DNA of 16,740 nt from assembly GCA_016550485.1 (NCBI GenBank), contig JABXGV010000132.1:1-16740 (forward strand). Direction: 5' to 3'. The notes under the pieces are model-generated. The model saw only the letters and a program-made list of their open reading frames with translations, did not search any database and was not told where the DNA came from. This DNA comes from an archaeon. Its GTDB lineage: Archaea > Asgardarchaeota > Hermodarchaeia > Hermodarchaeales > Hermodarchaeaceae. Positions 1 to 6,399 of the stretch are shown one piece after another (position 1 is the stretch's first letter; each line of letters starts with the position of its first letter). A program made the translations under genes and the position numbers.

Positions 1-695
1 AAATCAACAGGGAGAGGTTTTCCGAGAGTTATTTCGAATGTCGACTCGTTAATGTGCGAGGACCATGCAAAGGCTTCAACTCCATGACTAACCGCTTTGC
101 GAAGAATGGAACCGAAGTCAGGGTCAATGAGATCGTGAGGCCGGAGGCTATGGGCGTCACTACGTTGGACAATAAAGATAATTGCGGCGCGATAGCCATT
201 GTCGACAGCGTGCATTAGCTCTTGAAGGTGACGTTGTCCTCGTAGGGTGACCGCCCGAGGGAAATAGGCGATGGAATGTTCTGCGTGAGTAGATGACTTG
301 GCCTCAATCAGACAGGGGTTGTGGGTGCCATTCTGCAGTAGGAAATCCAAGCGACTCCCTAGGTATGAAGGTTCGGGTTTGATATCAGAATAATGAGCAA
401 AGGGTGGCACCGACTGAATAGAGAATGCTTCTGCTAGGAGCTTATTTGGTACCCTCGAATCTAAGGAGAGTAAGACGCCACGATTACGTACTCCAATAAG
501 ATCATACTCTGTCTTTCGATGATGTGCTGGCGCATGTCTCACAAGCACCTCTAGCCCGGGATAGAGGAGGTCTGGCATCGGTCCAGGATTGGGGAGATAG
601 CAAGGTAGTTCCCGTCCACCCACCTTGCAGATGGCGAGAAAACGGTTAGGGCGACGGAGAAACACACCGAATGATAAAGCCCCTTCGATTCGCAA
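1..695 (-). CDS. sfsA: SfsA family protein (partial at its C-terminus)
   Basis: I translated this frame by hand: it runs without a stop from a TTG at 695 to the window edge, 231 residues, and stops one or two codons short of the usual SfsA end (it closes in LPVD; E. coli SfsA ends LPVTL). Conserved SfsA stretches are visible: an N-terminal OB-like part with NRFLA and a GREL...NPGPM segment, a C-terminal part with RLDFLL and LIEAKSS, then YFPRAVTLRGQRHLQEL. Asp117, Glu131 and Lys133 form the D...ExK pattern of the PD-(D/E)XK nuclease-like fold assigned to this family. SfsA is widespread in bacteria and archaea; E. coli SfsA was linked to sugar fermentation and nucleic-acid binding, but its biochemical role is unsettled. 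An in-frame TGA at 708-710 limits the start; TTG at 695 is the first possible start and has no clear Shine-Dalgarno site, so it may be leaderless. Confidence 0.9.
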   Translation of the reverse strand, partial: MRIEGALSFGVFLRRPNRFLAICKVGGRELPCYLPNPGPMPDLLYPGLEVLVRHAPAHHRKTEYDLIGVRNRGVLLSLDSRVPNKLLAEAFSIQSVPPFAHYSDIKPEPSYLGSRLDFLLQNGTHNPCLIEAKSSTHAEHSIAYFPRAVTLRGQRHLQELMHAVDNGYRAAIIFIVQRSDAHSLRPHDLIDPDFGSILRKAVSHGVEAFAWSSHINESTFEITLGKPLPVD

Positions 696-777
696 TGATG
701 AACACCGTCACAGCCATGACCACTGCAGGTTTACTCTTTTATCACGATTTCCGTTTTACAACTCACATCCCCCAAGG

Positions 778-789
778 CTAGGGACCTAG
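778..789. promoter_or_regulatory. 12-bp inverted repeat beside the corrinoid/MttB promoter (candidate operator)
   Basis: CTAGG-GA-CCTAG is a perfect 5+2+5 inverted repeat ending one base before the TATA-like element at 790-800. Its place overlaps where the archaeal TFB recognition element would sit, which suits a repressor or activator site. This rests on symmetry and position only; no regulator gene lies in the window. Confidence 0.3.
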
Positions 790-800
790 TTATTTTAAAT
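790..800 (+). promoter_or_regulatory. TATA-like element upstream of the corrinoid/MttB operon
   Basis: TTATTTTAAAT is the best A/T-rich box in the 192-base gap between sfsA and the corrinoid gene. A start site about 25 bases downstream would leave a leader of roughly 60-65 bases. A second A/T-rich stretch around 831-846 (ACATAACCTTTAATG) could give a shorter leader. The rest of the gap holds the divergent sfsA promoter region and no gene that I can see. Confidence 0.35.
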
Positions 801-887
801 TCAGAAAATAAGGCTTCGTTGATGAACAAATTACATAACCTTTAATGAAACAAGGGGGAATGTTACTTCTTGTGAAAGGTGAAGGCT

Positions 888-1544
888 ATGAATGAAGACC
901 TAGTAAAGAAAATCAGGGAATCGATGATTACGTGTCAAGCGGACAAGGTGCTACGCTTGATTCAAGAAGCCATTGACCAGAAACTGGACGCTGCCATGGT
1001 GGTAAAGGATGGCCTGACCGCGGGTATCCGCGTCTTGGGTAATCGGTTCGAACGTGGTGAAGCATTTTTACCAGAGTTGGCTGTTGCGGCTGAGACTATG
1101 AAGGAGGGGCTCAAGCTTCTTGAACCTCTTCTTACTGAGACAGTAAGTCAAGAGGCGCTGGGTAGTGTTGTCATTGGAACAGTTCAGGGAGACATCCACG
1201 ATATTGGGAAGAGTATTGTTGCTACCATGCTAATCGTCAACGGCTTCACAGTCCATGACTTGGGTACAGACGTTTCCCCAGAGCAGTTCACTGCTAAGGT
1301 CCGTGAAACGAAAGCAAACATCATCGCTATGTCAGCCTTACTCACAACAACGATGGACAAAATGCGCGAAACCATCGACCTTCTGAAGAAAGAGGGGCTT
1401 CGCGATAAGATTAAAGTGATGATAGGTGGTGCACCCGTCAGCCAGCGCTTCGCAGACTCCATTGGCGCAGACGGATATGGTGTAGACTTCAATCAAGCCG
1501 TCACGATAGCTAAACAATTCGCTAGAAAGGATGAATCTAGCTGA
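888..1544 (+). CDS. Corrinoid (B12-binding) methyl-carrier protein, MtbC/MttC family
   Basis: Small corrinoid protein of 218 residues that carries a methyl group on cobalt between a substrate:corrinoid methyltransferase and a second methyltransferase. Residues about 1-88 form the helical cap domain; residues about 93-215 form the Rossmann-like B12 domain. The base-off/His-on signature is intact: D102-x-H104-x-x-G107 in GDIHDIGKS, Ser149 in AMSALLTT, and Gly-Gly at 180-181 in MIGGAPVS. The length is typical. A GTG at 879 is in frame, but AGGTGA at 877-882 is a strong Shine-Dalgarno site five bases before the ATG at 888 and overlaps that GTG, so I use 888. The MttB-like gene follows after 27 bases on the same strand, and this protein is most likely its methyl acceptor. 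Which methylated substrate is used cannot be read from this subunit. Confidence 0.93.
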   Translation: MNEDLVKKIRESMITCQADKVLRLIQEAIDQKLDAAMVVKDGLTAGIRVLGNRFERGEAFLPELAVAAETMKEGLKLLEPLLTETVSQEALGSVVIGTVQGDIHDIGKSIVATMLIVNGFTVHDLGTDVSPEQFTAKVRETKANIIAMSALLTTTMDKMRETIDLLKKEGLRDKIKVMIGGAPVSQRFADSIGADGYGVDFNQAVTIAKQFARKDESS

Positions 1545-1552
1545 CCAGCTAG
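1537..1552. repeat. Perfect 7-bp inverted repeat over the corrinoid gene stop codon
   Basis: CTAGCTG-AC-CAGCTAG is symmetrical over 16 bases and spans the TGA stop of the corrinoid gene (1542-1544). It lies just upstream of the TAGGAG Shine-Dalgarno site (1557-1562) for the MttB-like gene. In RNA it could fold as a short hairpin, with the innermost pairs opening to make the loop. It may set the ratio of the two products or mark a processing site; this is inferred from symmetry. Confidence 0.35.
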
Positions 1553-1571
1553 TTAATAGGAGTTTAAGTTA

Positions 1572-3041
1572 ATGACACTACGTCCCAAGTTAGAACTGCT
1601 ATCCGAAGCCGACATCCAACGTATTCATGAAGAAAGTCTAGCTCTCCTCGAAGATGCCGGTATGGCAATCCACAACGAAGAAGCTTTGACCCTACTCGCC
1701 CAGGCTGGATGCTCAGTCGACCAAGGTAAATTGAGAGCGTTTATCCCTGCCTCGCTAGTGGAGGAACAGCTTCGAAAGGCACCACAGTCCATTACGCTGT
1801 ATTCCCGAGACGGGGAGCCTGCACTCCAGCTGGAAAGCAATAAGGTTCATTTTAACCCAGGCTCTGCAGCTACTCACCTTTTGGACCGAAAGACAGGCGA
1901 AAGGCGCCACCCCCGGGTTTCTGATGTGGTAGAATTTGCCCGCATGGTTGATGCTCTATCCAACATTGATGCCCAAAGCACCGCGGTTATCCCTGCTGAT
2001 GTGCCCAGCATAATTGCTGATCGTTACCGCTTGTACCTCGTGTTGCAAAACTCTACCAAACCTGTTATCACAGGCACTTTTGCTCTTGACGCGTTTGATG
2101 ATATGCGCCGCATGCTTGAGGTTATTGCTGGTAGCTCTAAGAAACTACGTGATAAGCCCTTAGCCATTTTCGATGCTTGTCCCTCTGCCCCACTCAATTG
2201 GAGTAAACTTACTGTCCACGACCTGCTTTGTTGTGCAAAGGCAGGTATCCCTGTCGAGACCATATCTATGCCCCAATTGGGTGCTACAGGTCCAATCACG
2301 TTGGCGGGGTCTCTGGTATTACATAATGCTGAATCACTCAGCGGCCTGGTTCTTGCCCAATTGACCTCCCCAGGAGCACCCGTAATCTATGGCGGCTCAC
2401 CTACCGCAGTTGACATGCGATATGGTACTGCTCGACTGGGAGCCATTGAAAGCATTATGCTTACTTGTGCATATGCTCAGATGGCAAAGCACTACGGATT
2501 GCCCACTCACGGCTATCTCGGGCTCTCAGATGCGAAGCTGCCTGCAGATTCTCAGAGTGGCTTCGAAGCAACAACAGGTCTCATATTAGGTGCTTTGATG
2601 GGAATAAATAATATTGCGGGCGTAGGGATGCTCTGCTTCGAAAGCACACAGAGCTTCGAGAAACTTCTCCTCGATGAAGTCATCTGTGGGATGGCAAAAC
2701 GGATGACAGAGGGAATCTTGGTTACCGATGAAACGTTAGCCAGCGAAGCACTAAGAGAAGTTAGTATGAAAGGTGGTGACTTCCTCCGTCTCCGCCATAC
2801 GTTAACTTGGTTCCGCCGAGAACACTTCCTACCAGGTGACTTGGTAGACCGTCAACCCTATGAGGCTTGGAAACAACAAGGGGCCCCTGATAGTCAAGCC
2901 AGAGCGCGGAAGCAGATTGCTAGTATTCTTGAGAGCCACCAACCTGTGCCACTTACTTCTGAACAAAAACAAGGGCTAGACGAGATAGTTAATGACTTCA
3001 CAAAACGGCACAAGCTGGACCCAAGTAAACTACCTAGTTAG
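1572..3041 (+). CDS. MttB-superfamily substrate:corrinoid methyltransferase, non-pyrrolysine type
   Basis: A 489-residue member of the MttB (trimethylamine methyltransferase) superfamily. It would transfer a methyl group from a quaternary or tertiary amine to Co(I) on the adjacent corrinoid protein. The N-terminal helical part (LLSEADIQRIHEESLALLEDAG), the middle HLLDRKTGERR...DVVEFARMVD region and the barrel segments fit the family, as does the length. True TMA-specific MttB needs an in-frame UAG read as pyrrolysine; here the frame is unbroken, and the region I expect to match it, GLSDAKLPADSQSG (about 317-330), is made of ordinary codons. Characterised non-Pyl members act on glycine betaine (MtgB), proline betaine (MtpB), carnitine (MtcB) or gamma-butyrobetaine (MtyB); the substrate here is unknown. 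TAGGAG at 1557-1562 precedes the ATG by nine bases. The stop is TAG, and the zinc-ribbon gene converges on it 10 bases away. Confidence 0.93.
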   Translation: MTLRPKLELLSEADIQRIHEESLALLEDAGMAIHNEEALTLLAQAGCSVDQGKLRAFIPASLVEEQLRKAPQSITLYSRDGEPALQLESNKVHFNPGSAATHLLDRKTGERRHPRVSDVVEFARMVDALSNIDAQSTAVIPADVPSIIADRYRLYLVLQNSTKPVITGTFALDAFDDMRRMLEVIAGSSKKLRDKPLAIFDACPSAPLNWSKLTVHDLLCCAKAGIPVETISMPQLGATGPITLAGSLVLHNAESLSGLVLAQLTSPGAPVIYGGSPTAVDMRYGTARLGAIESIMLTCAYAQMAKHYGLPTHGYLGLSDAKLPADSQSGFEATTGLILGALMGINNIAGVGMLCFESTQSFEKLLLDEVICGMAKRMTEGILVTDETLASEALREVSMKGGDFLRLRHTLTWFRREHFLPGDLVDRQPYEAWKQQGAPDSQARARKQIASILESHQPVPLTSEQKQGLDEIVNDFTKRHKLDPSKLPS

Positions 3042-3051
3042 TCACAACATC

Positions 3052-3330
3052 TCAATTGCTATCTGTAGCAACTTTTTGGGCTCGTCTCCGACGATGAAGG
3101 TCCTCAAGATCCTCCCTGTTAACCTCGATAGCGATCCCGCTGTAGCCACACTCTCGACATCGATATCGTGCAGCTTCGAGAATACCTGAAGCGGTGGGGA
3201 GTGGTTGGAGCAGCATACTGAAACATTGCGGACAAACCATCACCCACTTGTTTTGCTGGCGTCGTTCAATTTTCCAGCCTAACCCTTCTTCTTGAGTATC
3301 TTCTTTTTCGTCCCTTTTACTACGAGGCAT
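3052..3330 (-). CDS. Small zinc-ribbon protein of unknown function
   Basis: A 92-residue soluble protein with one four-cysteine zinc-binding motif: C33-x2-C36 (MVCPQC) and C58-x2-C61 (RYRCRECGYSG). Both ends are charged: a Lys/Glu-rich N-terminus and a C-terminal stretch from about 70 to 85 rich in Arg and Glu that is probably helical. The Cx2C...CRECGY pattern is like the zinc ribbons of transcription and translation proteins (TFIIS or RpoM-like), but nothing allows a specific assignment. It lies downstream of the SSB gene on the same strand with a 132-base gap and converges on the MttB-like gene. I see no gene in that 132-base gap. Confidence 0.75.
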   Translation of the reverse strand: MPRSKRDEKEDTQEEGLGWKIERRQQNKWVMVCPQCFSMLLQPLPTASGILEAARYRCRECGYSGIAIEVNREDLEDLHRRRRAQKVATDSN

Positions 3331-3462
3331 AAGTCTTAACCTTAGATGGTGTCAGCAGCATCTAGGAATATAAGGATTCCTTCAACGGTAAGGGTCTAGT
3401 AGAAAAAAGGAGGGAACGCGCCCCCTACCAGAGGCGGCACGACCTCTTAGGAGTTTGGGGAA

Positions 3463-3933
3463 CTAATAACGTCTGCCGCTACCGCGTCGGCGGTCACGGC
3501 CTCCGCGTCGGTCGCCGCTACTGTATCCACGGTCTCGACCATATCCGTAGCGGCGCGGGCGCTCATGTTCTTGGGCACTCAAGTCGTTTTCAGTGTTGAC
3601 CTCTTCAATCGGTGTTTCGGCTTCGGTGATATTGCCGTAGCGACCAATGTTCAAGCGAAGATGCCCTTGGAACAGGCTTGTGTATCCATTTTCGAGTCGG
3701 TAGGTTTTGTCGATCTCAATGGTCTCAATGCTATCATCCCATAGAGATAATAGCACGATACCAGTGGAGTCACCTACTGTTGCGTCAAGCACACGGTGGG
3801 TTTCACCATCGCGACGTGAGGTTACTTCGCGGGCTTCGCCTTTCTCAACCACTTTGAAAGTGATATTAACACTCTTCATCCGCGGTTTTAGTTCTGACAC
3901 CGTAGCTTCGACTGGTTCTCTATCATAGCTCAT
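3463..3933 (-). CDS. ssb: Single-stranded DNA-binding protein, archaeal/SOSS-B type (single OB fold, Arg/Gly tail)
   Basis: A 156-residue protein that closely follows the Sulfolobus SSB and human SOSS-B1 layout: one OB fold at about residues 8-105 and a flexible tail. Recognisable family positions include SELKPRMKSVNITFKV, EAREVTSRRDGE, LDATVGDSTGIVLLSLWDD and RLENGYTSLFQGHLRLNIGR. The aromatic residues expected to stack on bases are present (Trp in SLWDD, Tyr and Phe in GYTSLFQG). The tail from about 124 onward is rich in Arg, Gly and Tyr, with RGG/RGR-like repeats, and would add charge-based nucleic-acid binding or protein contacts. It should bind ssDNA in replication, repair and recombination. 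Upstream, GATAAAAG is a possible TATA element. Confidence 0.9.
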   Translation of the reverse strand: MSYDREPVEATVSELKPRMKSVNITFKVVEKGEAREVTSRRDGETHRVLDATVGDSTGIVLLSLWDDSIETIEIDKTYRLENGYTSLFQGHLRLNIGRYGNITEAETPIEEVNTENDLSAQEHERPRRYGYGRDRGYSSGDRRGGRDRRRGSGRRY

Positions 3934-4005
3934 TCTGGGTACTCTCAGGTTCTTTTATCTAGTCAGGCTTTCTAACCAGCATGTTTCTCAAGGGAACCCC
4001 CCTAA

Positions 4006-4076
4006 TTGGGCAGAGGAGCTTGGCCCAAGATAACACCAAGGTGGTTGTCGGCACTGACAAGATTCCTCTTCAGGAG
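4006..4076. other. Row of three short hairpins in the ssb-acyP divergent gap
   Basis: Three short inverted repeats lie in a row: TTGGGC/GCCCAA (4006-4011 with 4023-4028), TTGTC/GACAA (4045-4049 with 4056-4060) and TTCCT/AGGAG (about 4063-4076, with one G-T pair). They fill most of the gap upstream of the acylphosphatase TATA element. They could be a structured RNA, operator sites or chance. I find no tRNA shape and no clear C/D-box motifs. Confidence 0.25.
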
Positions 4077-4079
4077 CCA

Positions 4080-4088
4080 ATATTTAAA
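4080..4088 (+). promoter_or_regulatory. TATA box for the acylphosphatase gene
   Basis: ATATTTAAA ends 34 bases before the ATG at 4123. It matches the archaeal TATA consensus well, and a start about 25 bases downstream leaves a leader of some 10 bases. Confidence 0.55.
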
Positions 4089-4122
4089 CACTTCCTTCCA
4101 ATTGAAGTGTAGGTTGAGTTGT

Positions 4123-4395
4123 ATGCGGGCGATTCATGCTGTTGTAAAAGGACGAGTTCAGGGAGTCTTCTTCCGTGTATCTACAAGAGAGGAAGCGTCA
4201 CGGCTCGGTTTGACTGGTTGGGTTCGTAACAAACGAGATGGCAGTGTCGAGTGTTTTGCCCAAGGGCTGGAAGCGTCTATTGATGAACTAATTCGTTTTC
4301 TTCACAAGGGCCCTCCTGCTGCTCGCGTAGATGTTGTTGAGATTCGTGATGAGGAACCTGATTTAAGCCACGATGATTTCAAAGTCCTTTACTAA
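4123..4395 (+). CDS. acyP: Acylphosphatase
   Basis: A 90-residue enzyme that hydrolyses acyl phosphates such as carbamoyl phosphate and 1,3-bisphosphoglycerate. The family signature is complete: GRVQGVFFR with the phosphate-binding Arg18, and GWVRNKRDGSVE with the catalytic Asn36. It ends in the usual FKVLY-like strand. The open frame extends upstream to 4006, but that 39-residue extension has no acylphosphatase similarity, overlaps the TATA box at 4080-4088 and would make the protein far longer than the usual 90-100 residues, so I use the ATG at 4123. The flavoprotein gene starts 30 bases downstream on the same strand, so the two may be co-transcribed, although no shared role is obvious. Confidence 0.95.
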   Translation: MRAIHAVVKGRVQGVFFRVSTREEASRLGLTGWVRNKRDGSVECFAQGLEASIDELIRFLHKGPPAARVDVVEIRDEEPDLSHDDFKVLY

Positions 4396-4425
4396 AATTA
4401 AAACCTGCTATGAAAGTGATGTAGA

Positions 4426-5292
4426 ATGAAGATACTTGGTCTTATCGGCTCGGCTCGCAAAAGAGGGAATGGTGAAGTCCTAGTCAAAGAGGCGCTAATT
4501 GCTTCAAGAGAACGAGGGGCTGAAGTTCGGGCTATTCGCCTCTCTGACTATAAGTTACTTCCGTGTAAAGGATGTCTTGCTTGTGTCTTGAAGGGCGAGG
4601 CATGTCGCCTTGATGATGACATGCACAGCCTTTGGGGTCAACTGCAATGGGCAGAGGGACTTGTACTATCGGCACCCACGTATTTTCTTGGCGCTGCTGG
4701 AATAATCAAGCTGCTCATCGACCGTCTCTTTGAATATAGCTTCGTCCTTGGTCAGATGAAACGCCGACCAGCAGGCCTAATTGTCACCGCGGGTCTTCAT
4801 GACTGGGATCCCCTATCTATGCCGATGCTCACCATCCTAGCTGGAACACTCCAGCTCGATATCATAGATAAAATGACAGCGTATAGGCCTGGTCCTGCAG
4901 AGGTTCTTCTCGACGAAGCTACACTCGCTCGCGCGGCTACCCTAGGGCATGCTCTAGTAGAGCGTTCAGCTGAACAAGAGCCAATCCTTTGGAAGCCGGA
5001 GGAGCCTAGACATTGTCCTCAGTGCGGGACTCCTTTCATCCAGTTCATCGAAAAAGACTTTGTAGAATGCGCGCTATGTCTAGCAAGAGGTCGGCTTTAC
5101 TTCCAGGGTGATGCTATCGCTATCGAGTGGGATAAGGCAAGGGGACAGAACCGATGGAGCACGGAAGCTTTAGCCGAGCACTTTAGTAAATGGGTAGTCA
5201 AAACTGGCCCAGTTTTCCTGAAACATCGCAAACGCCTTCAAACACTGTTAAAACGGTACGACACGGTTTCCATCGAGCCACCTCCAAGGTGA
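4426..5292 (+). CDS. Iron-sulfur flavoprotein (Isf/NADPH-dependent FMN reductase family) with C-terminal zinc ribbon
   Basis: A 288-residue redox protein. The first 180 residues or so are a flavodoxin-like FMN domain: LIGSARKRGNGE at 7-17 is the FMN-phosphate loop, and SAPTYFLGAAG at 82-92 is the second FMN-contacting loop. The compact cysteine motif C47-x2-C50-x2-C53-x6-C60 matches the 4Fe-4S motif of methanogen Isf proteins, which move electrons between ferredoxin and acceptors such as O2 or peroxide. An unusual extra is a C-terminal extension of about 100 residues with C197-x2-C200...C215-x2-C218, a zinc-ribbon or rubredoxin-like knuckle, and then a basic tail. GTGAT at 4416-4420 is a fitting Shine-Dalgarno site five bases before the ATG. 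The electron partner is unknown. Confidence 0.85.
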   Translation: MKILGLIGSARKRGNGEVLVKEALIASRERGAEVRAIRLSDYKLLPCKGCLACVLKGEACRLDDDMHSLWGQLQWAEGLVLSAPTYFLGAAGIIKLLIDRLFEYSFVLGQMKRRPAGLIVTAGLHDWDPLSMPMLTILAGTLQLDIIDKMTAYRPGPAEVLLDEATLARAATLGHALVERSAEQEPILWKPEEPRHCPQCGTPFIQFIEKDFVECALCLARGRLYFQGDAIAIEWDKARGQNRWSTEALAEHFSKWVVKTGPVFLKHRKRLQTLLKRYDTVSIEPPPR

Positions 5293-5366
5293 CAGAGATT
5301 CTTCTATATTCAAGACTCGATAGGAAAAATAAATGCGGTGTGCGGAAAAGCAGAAAAAGAAGTAAG

Positions 5367-5419
5367 AAAGGCGCCCATGTGGGTACGTTCTCGATGAATG
5401 TTTCCACTAGAACGCCTTT
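5367..5419. other. Nested inverted repeats between convergent genes (possible structured RNA or terminator)
   Basis: AAAGG at 5367-5371 pairs with CCTTT at 5415-5419. Inside it CGTTCT (5386-5391) pairs with AGAACG (5409-5414), and CCC/GGG (5374-5376 with 5381-5383) can make a small hairpin. Together they give a three-way-junction-like fold in the 164-base gap between the flavoprotein stop and the 57-residue gene on the opposite strand. The gap holds no convincing gene otherwise. Confidence 0.25.
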
Positions 5420-5456
5420 GGTAAAGAGGAAGAGTGTAAAATGCACCTGTGAAGTG

Positions 5457-5630
5457 TTACTCCTCTTCTTCTTCGAGTTTACCTTCGGCTCGTAGCTTCT
5501 CGAGAAGCGCCTGTTCTGCGGAGAGATCCGTTTTGGGACGCTTTGTTTTGGGTGCACTTTGGAGGTCAGGTTTTCCTTCTTCAATTGCCCGTCGTAGTTC
5601 TTCTCTCATCTTGTCGGTTTCTTCACCCAC
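5457..5630 (-). CDS. Small charged protein of unknown function (57 residues)
   Basis: A 57-residue frame read by hand on the minus strand. It starts at a GTG (5628-5630) and stops at TAA (5457-5459). A clear Shine-Dalgarno site, AAAGGTGA, lies six bases before the GTG, the same arrangement seen for the 150-residue gene upstream. The product is very polar: GEETDKMREELRRAIEEGKP, then a Lys/Pro-rich middle (SAPKTKRPKTD), a likely helix (SAEQALLEKLRAEGK) and a closing run of five glutamates. There is no signal peptide, cysteine or membrane segment. It lies 122 bases after the 150-residue gene on the same strand, and both proteins have acidic ends. I do not recognise the family. An overlapping longer frame (5198-5584, minus) has no ribosome site and poor composition, and I reject it. 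Confidence 0.65.
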   Translation of the reverse strand: MGEETDKMREELRRAIEEGKPDLQSAPKTKRPKTDLSAEQALLEKLRAEGKLEEEEE

Positions 5631-5752
5631 TTTGGTTCACCTTTATTGGACTGCTTTTTCTTGTGGTTTAAGTCTTTCCTCTATGGTTCTTTTGTTTTCT
5701 CTAATCATTTACAGCCGGGGTTCTAAGGATACTTTTCGAAGTTCGCACAATG

Positions 5753-6205
5753 TTATTCTTGAAGCTCTGTTTCTTCTTCGGTGCCTGGTTTTAGTTCAGG
5801 CTCTGATTCAAGTTCTAGTTCAGGTTTTGGTCTAGGCGCTGGTTCTGCTTTTGGCTGTGGAATCGGCGTGTCCTGCCGGGTACTGTCTTCAGTGGTTCCG
5901 AAGGATTTGGCTGTTTGGCTGTAACTAACTCGCGGAGTGACTGTTAGTCGCTCTGGGAGCGCGGATCCCTGTTCGTCTACGACGAGTTTCCATCCTCGTC
6001 CGATTCGTTCACCATTTGAAAGGAGGAATCCGCTACGTGCGATTGATTCAGCTTGACGCATGGCTGTTCGACGTTCAATAAGGCCGGTTTCTCGTGAAAG
6101 GACAAGCTTGACTTGTTTGGCGCCTGCATCTAGCTCAACGCGGATACCGGCGTCCTCAGCGCTTGATTCCACGAATTCCCGGTTCTGAAATACGAGCATA
6201 ATCAC
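5753..6205 (-). CDS. Unrecognised protein with a compact N-terminal domain and acidic Pro/Glu tail
   Basis: A 150-residue soluble protein. Residues 1 to about 78 look like one folded alpha/beta domain: a hydrophobic start (MIMLVFQNREF), alternating strand-like stretches (IRVELDAGAKQVKLVLSR), a helix (RRTAMRQAESIARSGFLLS) and a final strand (GRGWKLVVDE). From about residue 108 the chain turns into repeated Pro-Lys-Pro-Glu-Leu-Glu units, very acidic and probably disordered. The GTG at 6205 is preceded by GGTGA with six bases between, which supports this start over the internal ATG two codons on. The S-layer-like gene lies 194 bases upstream and the 57-residue gene follows, all on the minus strand. 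No family is recognised; a signal peptide and membrane helices are absent. Confidence 0.75.
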   Translation of the reverse strand: MIMLVFQNREFVESSAEDAGIRVELDAGAKQVKLVLSRETGLIERRTAMRQAESIARSGFLLSNGERIGRGWKLVVDEQGSALPERLTVTPRVSYSQTAKSFGTTEDSTRQDTPIPQPKAEPAPRPKPELELESEPELKPGTEEETELQE

Positions 6206-6399
6206 GGCTGTTCACCTAGCCAGAGAGGCACACAGCGTCATTTCCCCTGTGTCATGCTCACTCTGCCTACCCTATTTTTCTGTTTTATCCGTTAAAAAAC
6301 CCTTCGTTCCTATTTGGAGTAGCGTGCTGTGGCTGAGAAGAAATTAACCTAGGCTAGTTGAAGGGAGTGCAGCAGCTGTTCATCGATTTGGGAGGAGGT
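6206..6399 (-). promoter_or_regulatory. 194-base gap: probable promoter of the 150-residue gene
   Basis: Read on the minus strand, this gap contains A/T-rich stretches (TTTTTTAACGG and GATAAAACAG, about 6274-6302) about 70-95 bases before the GTG at 6205. They suit a TATA element with a leader of moderate length. No gene of its own was found here. Confidence 0.3.

Noticed and set aside
879..887. GTG at 879 as start of the first corrinoid protein
   Set aside because: It overlaps the AGGTGA Shine-Dalgarno site that is well spaced for the ATG at 888.
3039..3065. TAG stop of the MttB-like gene as a pyrrolysine codon
   Set aside because: Reading through adds only eight residues before another TAG, and the protein already has full family length. 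True MttB carries its UAG well inside the chain.
3331..3462. Possible small RNA or gene between the zinc-ribbon and ssb genes
   Set aside because: Only a weak five-base stem (AGATG/CATCT, about 3343-3363) was seen and no open frame with a ribosome site.
4006..4122. 39-residue N-terminal extension of acylphosphatase
   Set aside because: It has no family similarity, overlaps a good TATA box, and the protein from 4123 already has standard length with all motifs.
5198..5835. Overlapping 128-residue frames on both strands (5198-5584 minus; 5449-5835 plus)
   Set aside because: Their composition is low in complexity (Ser/Leu or Lys/Ser rich), they overlap better-supported genes, and they lack ribosome binding sites. 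They are shadows of the flavoprotein, 57-residue and 150-residue genes.
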